A DNA stretch of 7,574 bases from an uncultured Collinsella sp. (GTDB lineage: Bacteria > Actinomycetota > Coriobacteriia > Coriobacteriales > Coriobacteriaceae): the NCBI GenBank assembly GCA_958419975.1, contig CATZIG010000095.1, positions 1 to 7,574 on the forward strand. Direction: 5' to 3'. A program made the position numbers and the translations under genes. Below, in pieces: positions 5,011-7,574 of this stretch (its first letter is position 1; each line of letters opens with the position of its first letter). The notes beneath the pieces were generated by a model, which worked only from the letters and a program-made list of their open reading frames with translations, was not told the DNA's origin and made no database searches.

Positions 5011-5841
5011 TTAATATTGCCACATGTGGTTGACGGGGCCAGAGCCTTTGCCCATGTCCAGGCCGGCGGCCAGAGCGCCCGTTAGGTAGGCCTTGCCGGC
5101 GTTGACGGCGTCGGCAAGATCCATGCCCTGAGCCAGCGCGCAGGCGATGGCGGACGAGAGCGTGCATCCGGTGCCGTGTGTGTTGTCGGTCTCGATGCGC
5201 TTGTGGCGGAACCACGTGGTGAGTGGATCTCCCAGATGGTTGCCCTCGTCATCGAGTGGCGCGGGTTCGGCCAGTACATCGTTGGCCTCGTTGACAAGAT
5301 GTCCACCCTTAACGAGGGATGCGCAACCAAAGCGGCGGGTGAGGAGCATGGCAGCATTTTGCTGCGTGCGCTCGGAGTCGACCTCGTAGTCGAGCAGGGC
5401 CATGGCCTCGGGAATATTGGGCGTGATAACCGTCGCTAGCGGGAACAGGCGGCGGGTGAGCGCCTCGGCGGCATCTTCGGCAATCAGCCGTGCGCCCGAG
5501 GTGGCTACCATGACGGGGTCGACTACCACGTTTGTCGCGTTCCAGGCGCTCAGGCGGTCGGCGATAACATCGATAATCTCGACAGAAGAAACCATGCCGA
5601 TCTTGACGGCGCTCGGGCGGATATCGTCAAAAACGGCGTCAATTTGCGCGGCTACGATATCTGGCGAGATGTCCTGCACGGCGGTAACGCCCAGTGTGTT
5701 TTGCGCTGTGATGGCGGTGATGGCCGTCTCGGCATACAGGCGGTGCGCCGTGATGGTCTTGATGTCAGCCTGAATGCCGGCGCCGCCGCTGGAATCGGAT
5801 CCCGCGATGGACAGGACGGCAGGTACCTTACTACGATCCAT
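5011..5841 (-). CDS. thiD: Hydroxymethylpyrimidine / phosphomethylpyrimidine kinase
   Basis: A 276-residue cytoplasmic ribokinase-fold enzyme. It phosphorylates HMP to HMP-phosphate and then to HMP-pyrophosphate with ATP, the pyrimidine substrate of thiamin-phosphate synthase. Diagnostic segments: AGSDSSGGAGIQAD near the N-terminus (13-26, HMP-binding loop), VVVDPVMVATSG (105-116), TPNIPEA (140-146), KGGH (178-181) and the C-terminal DNTHGTGCTLSSAIA (219-233), with Cys226 and the glycine-rich anion hole typical of ThiD. The end GSGPVNHMW is also typical. No ThiE or TenA domain is fused. Length is normal for a single-domain ThiD. The start ATG 5839-5841 has AAGGGAG at 6 nt. It lies 182 nt downstream of thiC on the same strand but seems to have its own -10, with a hairpin between, and no riboswitch of its own is visible. 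Confidence 0.96.
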   Translation of the reverse strand: MDRSKVPAVLSIAGSDSSGGAGIQADIKTITAHRLYAETAITAITAQNTLGVTAVQDISPDIVAAQIDAVFDDIRPSAVKIGMVSSVEIIDVIADRLSAWNATNVVVDPVMVATSGARLIAEDAAEALTRRLFPLATVITPNIPEAMALLDYEVDSERTQQNAAMLLTRRFGCASLVKGGHLVNEANDVLAEPAPLDDEGNHLGDPLTTWFRHKRIETDNTHGTGCTLSSAIACALAQGMDLADAVNAGKAYLTGALAAGLDMGKGSGPVNHMWQY

Positions 5842-5887
5842 GTTCGCTCCCTTGTTCGGTCGGAATCAAATGGGTCTATAAGCCAGC

Positions 5888-5893
5888 ATTATA
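5888..5893 (-). promoter_or_regulatory. Candidate -10 (TATAAT) for thiD
   Basis: A perfect minus-strand TATAAT 46 nt upstream of the thiD start codon. The -35 position (17-nt spacer, 5911-5916) falls inside a GC-rich hairpin and does not match consensus, so strength is uncertain. A second, weaker TATAGA lies at 5875-5880. Confidence 0.45.
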
Positions 5894-5898
5894 AAGAT

Positions 5899-5928
5899 GC
5901 CCGGGCCGACTCTATGTCGAACCCGGGC
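5899..5928 (-). terminator. GC-rich hairpin between thiC and thiD
   Basis: GCCCGGG (5899-5905) pairs with CCCGGGC (5922-5928), enclosing a second 4-bp stem (CGAC 5907-5910 with GTCG 5916-5919). On the minus strand it is followed by ATCTTTAT, a weak T-tract that overlaps the thiD -10. It probably reduces read-through from thiC, though not as a textbook terminator. Confidence 0.5.
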
Positions 5929-6023
5929 GGGCGATGCAATCTTTACGCAAATGCAAGCAAATGTTCACACGTCAACAATTGATAGGCACCAGCTCGCCGC
6001 CAGAAGCGGCCGCGGCGACAGGG

Positions 6024-7358
6024 CTAGTCCTCCATGCCAAGGTCGATCGTGGTGCCCTCGAAGATCTTGTTGACGGTGCGGACGGCGCACATCTTGCCGC
6101 ACATGGTGCAGGTGCCCTCGGTGGCGGCGGGGGACTCCTCGTAGCGCTTCTTGCCTGTAACTGGGTCGAGCGCACATTCCCACATGGCATCCCAGTCGAG
6201 CTTGCGGCGTGCCTGGCCCATCTTGTCGTCCATGTCGCGGGCGTGGGGCACCTTTTTGGCGATGTCGGCGGCGTGTGCGGCGATCTTGGTGGCCATGAGG
6301 CCGTCGAGCACATCCTGGGCGTTAGGCAGGCATAGGTGCTCGGCCGGTGTCACGTAGCACAGGAAGTCGGCACCGGAGCTGGCGGAGATAGCGCCGCCGA
6401 TGGCTGCGGTGATGTGGTCGTAACCCACGCCGATATCGGTCACCAGCGGCCCGAGCACATAGAACGGGGCGTTGTGGCACAGGCGCTTCTGCAGCTTCAT
6501 ATTGGCGGCGATCTCGTCGAGCGCCATGTGGCCCGGTCCCTCGAGCATAACCTGGACGCCGGCGGCCCAGGCGCGCTTGCACAACTTGCCGAGCTCAATC
6601 ATCTCGGCGGTCTCGGTGGCGTCGTTGGAATCGTAGAGACAGCCCGGGCGGCAGGAGTCGCCGAGCGAGATGGTCACGTCGTACTCGTGGCAGATTTCGA
6701 GCACCTCGTCGTAGAACTCGTAGAACGGATTCTCGTTGCCGGTGACCTCCATCCATCCAAACAGCAGCGAGCCGCCGCGGCTGACGATGTTCATAAGGCG
6801 GCCGGTCTCCTTGAAAGTTTTGATGACCGATTTATTGATGCCGCAGTGGATGGTCATAAAGTCCACGCCGTCCTCGGCGTGTGCGCGCACGACCTCGAGC
6901 AGGTCGTCCTTGGTAAGCTTGACCAGCGGCTTTTCCATGTAGCCGATGGCGTCGTACATGGGGACGGTGCCCACCATGAGCGGCGTCTCGTCGATGAGCT
7001 GCTGGCGGAACTGGCGTGTCTTGCCCGAGTTGGAGAGGTCCATGATGGCGTCGGCGCCAAAGTCCTCGGCGATCTTGACCTTCTTCCATTCCTCGGCGGC
7101 GTCGGCCTTGTCGCCCGAGATGCCCAGGTTCACGTTGACCTTGGTGGACAGGCCCTCGCCGACGCCAAAGGCGCGCATGCCCTTTTTGATGTGCACGATG
7201 TTGGCGGGGATGGCGATGCGGCCGTCGGCCACGCGTTCGCGGATGTACTCGGGGTCGCGATGCTCGCGCTCGGCGACCTCCTTCATCTGCGGTGTGATCT
7301 GTCCGGCGCGGGCGAAGTCGATTTGCGTGACGAGCGTGGGCTCGGTCTGTGTGCTCAT
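6024..7358 (-). CDS. thiC: Phosphomethylpyrimidine synthase (radical SAM, short form)
   Basis: A 444-residue cytoplasmic enzyme converting aminoimidazole ribotide to HMP-phosphate by radical SAM chemistry, the committed step for the pyrimidine of thiamin. Motifs in order: KVNVNLG (73-79), IMDLSNSG (105-112), VSRGG (192-196), SLGDSCRPGC (231-240), EGPGH (273-277), DIGVGYDHITAAIGGA (308-323), CYVTPAEHL (334-342) and the C-terminal cluster ligands CTMCGKMC (Cys417, Cys420, Cys424). The last spacing is C-x2-C-x3-C, one residue shorter than the CSMCGPKFC of Escherichia coli; I believe other short-form ThiCs share this. The long N-terminal extension of the E. coli protein is absent. The start ATG 7356-7358 is chosen because AAGGGAG lies 8 nt upstream. 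The in-frame ATG at 7380-7382 lies inside the riboswitch and has no ribosome-binding site. thiD follows on the same strand. Confidence 0.97.
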   Translation of the reverse strand: MSTQTEPTLVTQIDFARAGQITPQMKEVAEREHRDPEYIRERVADGRIAIPANIVHIKKGMRAFGVGEGLSTKVNVNLGISGDKADAAEEWKKVKIAEDFGADAIMDLSNSGKTRQFRQQLIDETPLMVGTVPMYDAIGYMEKPLVKLTKDDLLEVVRAHAEDGVDFMTIHCGINKSVIKTFKETGRLMNIVSRGGSLLFGWMEVTGNENPFYEFYDEVLEICHEYDVTISLGDSCRPGCLYDSNDATETAEMIELGKLCKRAWAAGVQVMLEGPGHMALDEIAANMKLQKRLCHNAPFYVLGPLVTDIGVGYDHITAAIGGAISASSGADFLCYVTPAEHLCLPNAQDVLDGLMATKIAAHAADIAKKVPHARDMDDKMGQARRKLDWDAMWECALDPVTGKKRYEESPAATEGTCTMCGKMCAVRTVNKIFEGTTIDLGMED

Positions 7359-7366
7359 AAGCACGG

Positions 7367-7457
7367 CTCCCTTCGTTGGCATTACCCATATCAGGTTTGC
7401 GGGTCAGGGCGGGCGCGCCCAATCTCAGCCTGCCGTCTTGTCCTGCAAGCTCCCCGT
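7367..7457 (-). ncRNA. TPP riboswitch (THI element) controlling thiC
   Basis: The minus strand carries the conserved THI-box parts in order: CGGGGAGC (from 7456), CTGAGA (7428-7423), ACCC (7404-7401), AAACCTGAT (7398-7390) and GGGTAATGCCAACGAAGGGA ending near 7369. The P2/P3 arm is visible as AGCTTGC pairing with GCAGGCT. An optional extra stem, GGGCG (7420-7416) with CGCCC (7411-7407), is inserted between CTGAGA and ACCC. The final AGGGA of the aptamer is also the Shine-Dalgarno of thiC (AAGGGAG, 7373-7367), so TPP binding should block translation initiation directly. No separate terminator hairpin lies between aptamer and gene, which also favours translational control. Confidence 0.95.
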
Positions 7458-7473
7458 TTATGTAATGGGCTCA

Positions 7474-7479
7474 AGTATA
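7474..7479 (-). promoter_or_regulatory. Candidate -10 (TATACT) for thiC
   Basis: Minus-strand TATACT about 17 nt upstream of the conserved start of the aptamer, so transcription would begin just before the riboswitch. The best -35-like hexamer, TTGGCC at 7499-7504, is 19 nt away, which is long. Confidence 0.4.
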
Positions 7480-7487
7480 GCCTGAAT

Positions 7488-7496
7488 GGGTACGAT
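7488..7496 (+). promoter_or_regulatory. Candidate -10 (GGGTACGAT) for the gene at 7530
   Basis: TACGAT at 7491-7496 preceded by GGG, 33 nt before the start codon. No clear -35. It belongs to the same GGGTAnnAT pattern as the candidates at 1909 and 2758, and is divergent from the thiC promoter candidate. Confidence 0.3.
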
Positions 7497-7529
7497 TGGG
7501 CCAACGAGCGTGCCTGTGGGGAGGCGAAC

Positions 7530-7574
7530 ATGGAAGACAAGCATCTATACCGAGAGACGCAATGGGATGTATCG
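7530..7574 (+). CDS. Start of an unrecognised protein-coding gene (partial)
   Basis: An ATG at 7530 is preceded by GGGGAGG (7518-7524) with 5 nt spacing, and the frame stays open to the window edge, giving MEDKHLYRETQWDVS. Fifteen residues are too few to assign a family. It is divergent from thiC and probably unrelated to thiamin synthesis, but that cannot be judged from what is here. Confidence 0.65.
   Translation, partial: MEDKHLYRETQWDVS

Noticed and set aside
5994..6018. Hairpin TCGCCGC / GCGGCGA just after thiC as a terminator
   Set aside because: The stem is 7 bp with an 11-nt loop and no T-run on the minus strand; in GC-rich DNA this is easily chance.
7359..7382. Earlier start for thiC at 7382
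   Set aside because: This ATG lies inside the conserved TPP aptamer, has no ribosome-binding site, and the extra eight residues are outside the family.

Overview
The window looks like chromosomal DNA of a high-GC Gram-positive gut bacterium of the class Coriobacteriia, most likely Collinsella or a close relative. This rests on GC-rich codon use, the style of the proteins and short Actinobacteria-type intergenic regions. It is a judgement from reading, not a database match. Most genes are ordinary housekeeping or transport genes. There is no phage, insertion sequence, rRNA, tRNA or CRISPR array.

Layout. (1) 1-1304, minus strand: a PiT-family phosphate permease followed by the start of a DUF47/PhoU-like accessory gene, probably one operon. 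(2) 1305-1554: a divergent control region. (3) 1555-1893, plus: a 112-residue protein of unknown function. (4) 1977-2672, plus: a seven-helix Bax-inhibitor-1/YetJ-type membrane protein, closed by a strong terminator. (5) 2814-3947, plus: a TIGR02452/DUF2263 (microbial PARG-like macrodomain) protein with an inserted acidic linker and altered catalytic loops, closed by a second strong terminator. (6) 4025-4684, plus: an SGNH/GDSL esterase resembling the mycobacterial arylesterase/acyltransferase group, whose ribosome-binding site follows that terminator directly. (7) 4740-4955: a gene-free, AT-richer array of six 15-nt elements in alternating orientation at a 40-41 nt pitch, forming three hairpins, then a hairpin terminator. 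(8) 5011-7456, minus: thiD and thiC. thiC is preceded by a clear TPP riboswitch whose 3' end is also the thiC ribosome-binding site. (9) 7530-7574, plus: the first 15 codons of an unrecognised gene divergent from thiC.

How the parts work together. PiT and DUF47 form a low-affinity phosphate uptake module. ThiC makes HMP-phosphate from AIR, and ThiD phosphorylates it to HMP-pyrophosphate, so the two genes supply the pyrimidine half of thiamin; the riboswitch senses the end product. The middle genes each seem to have their own signals and share no evident pathway.

The least ordinary items are the regularly spaced palindromic array at 4740-4955, which keeps its three 15-bp stems through G-U and compensatory changes on the plus strand, and the PARG-like protein, in which the family's catalytic QEE motif reads QEA.
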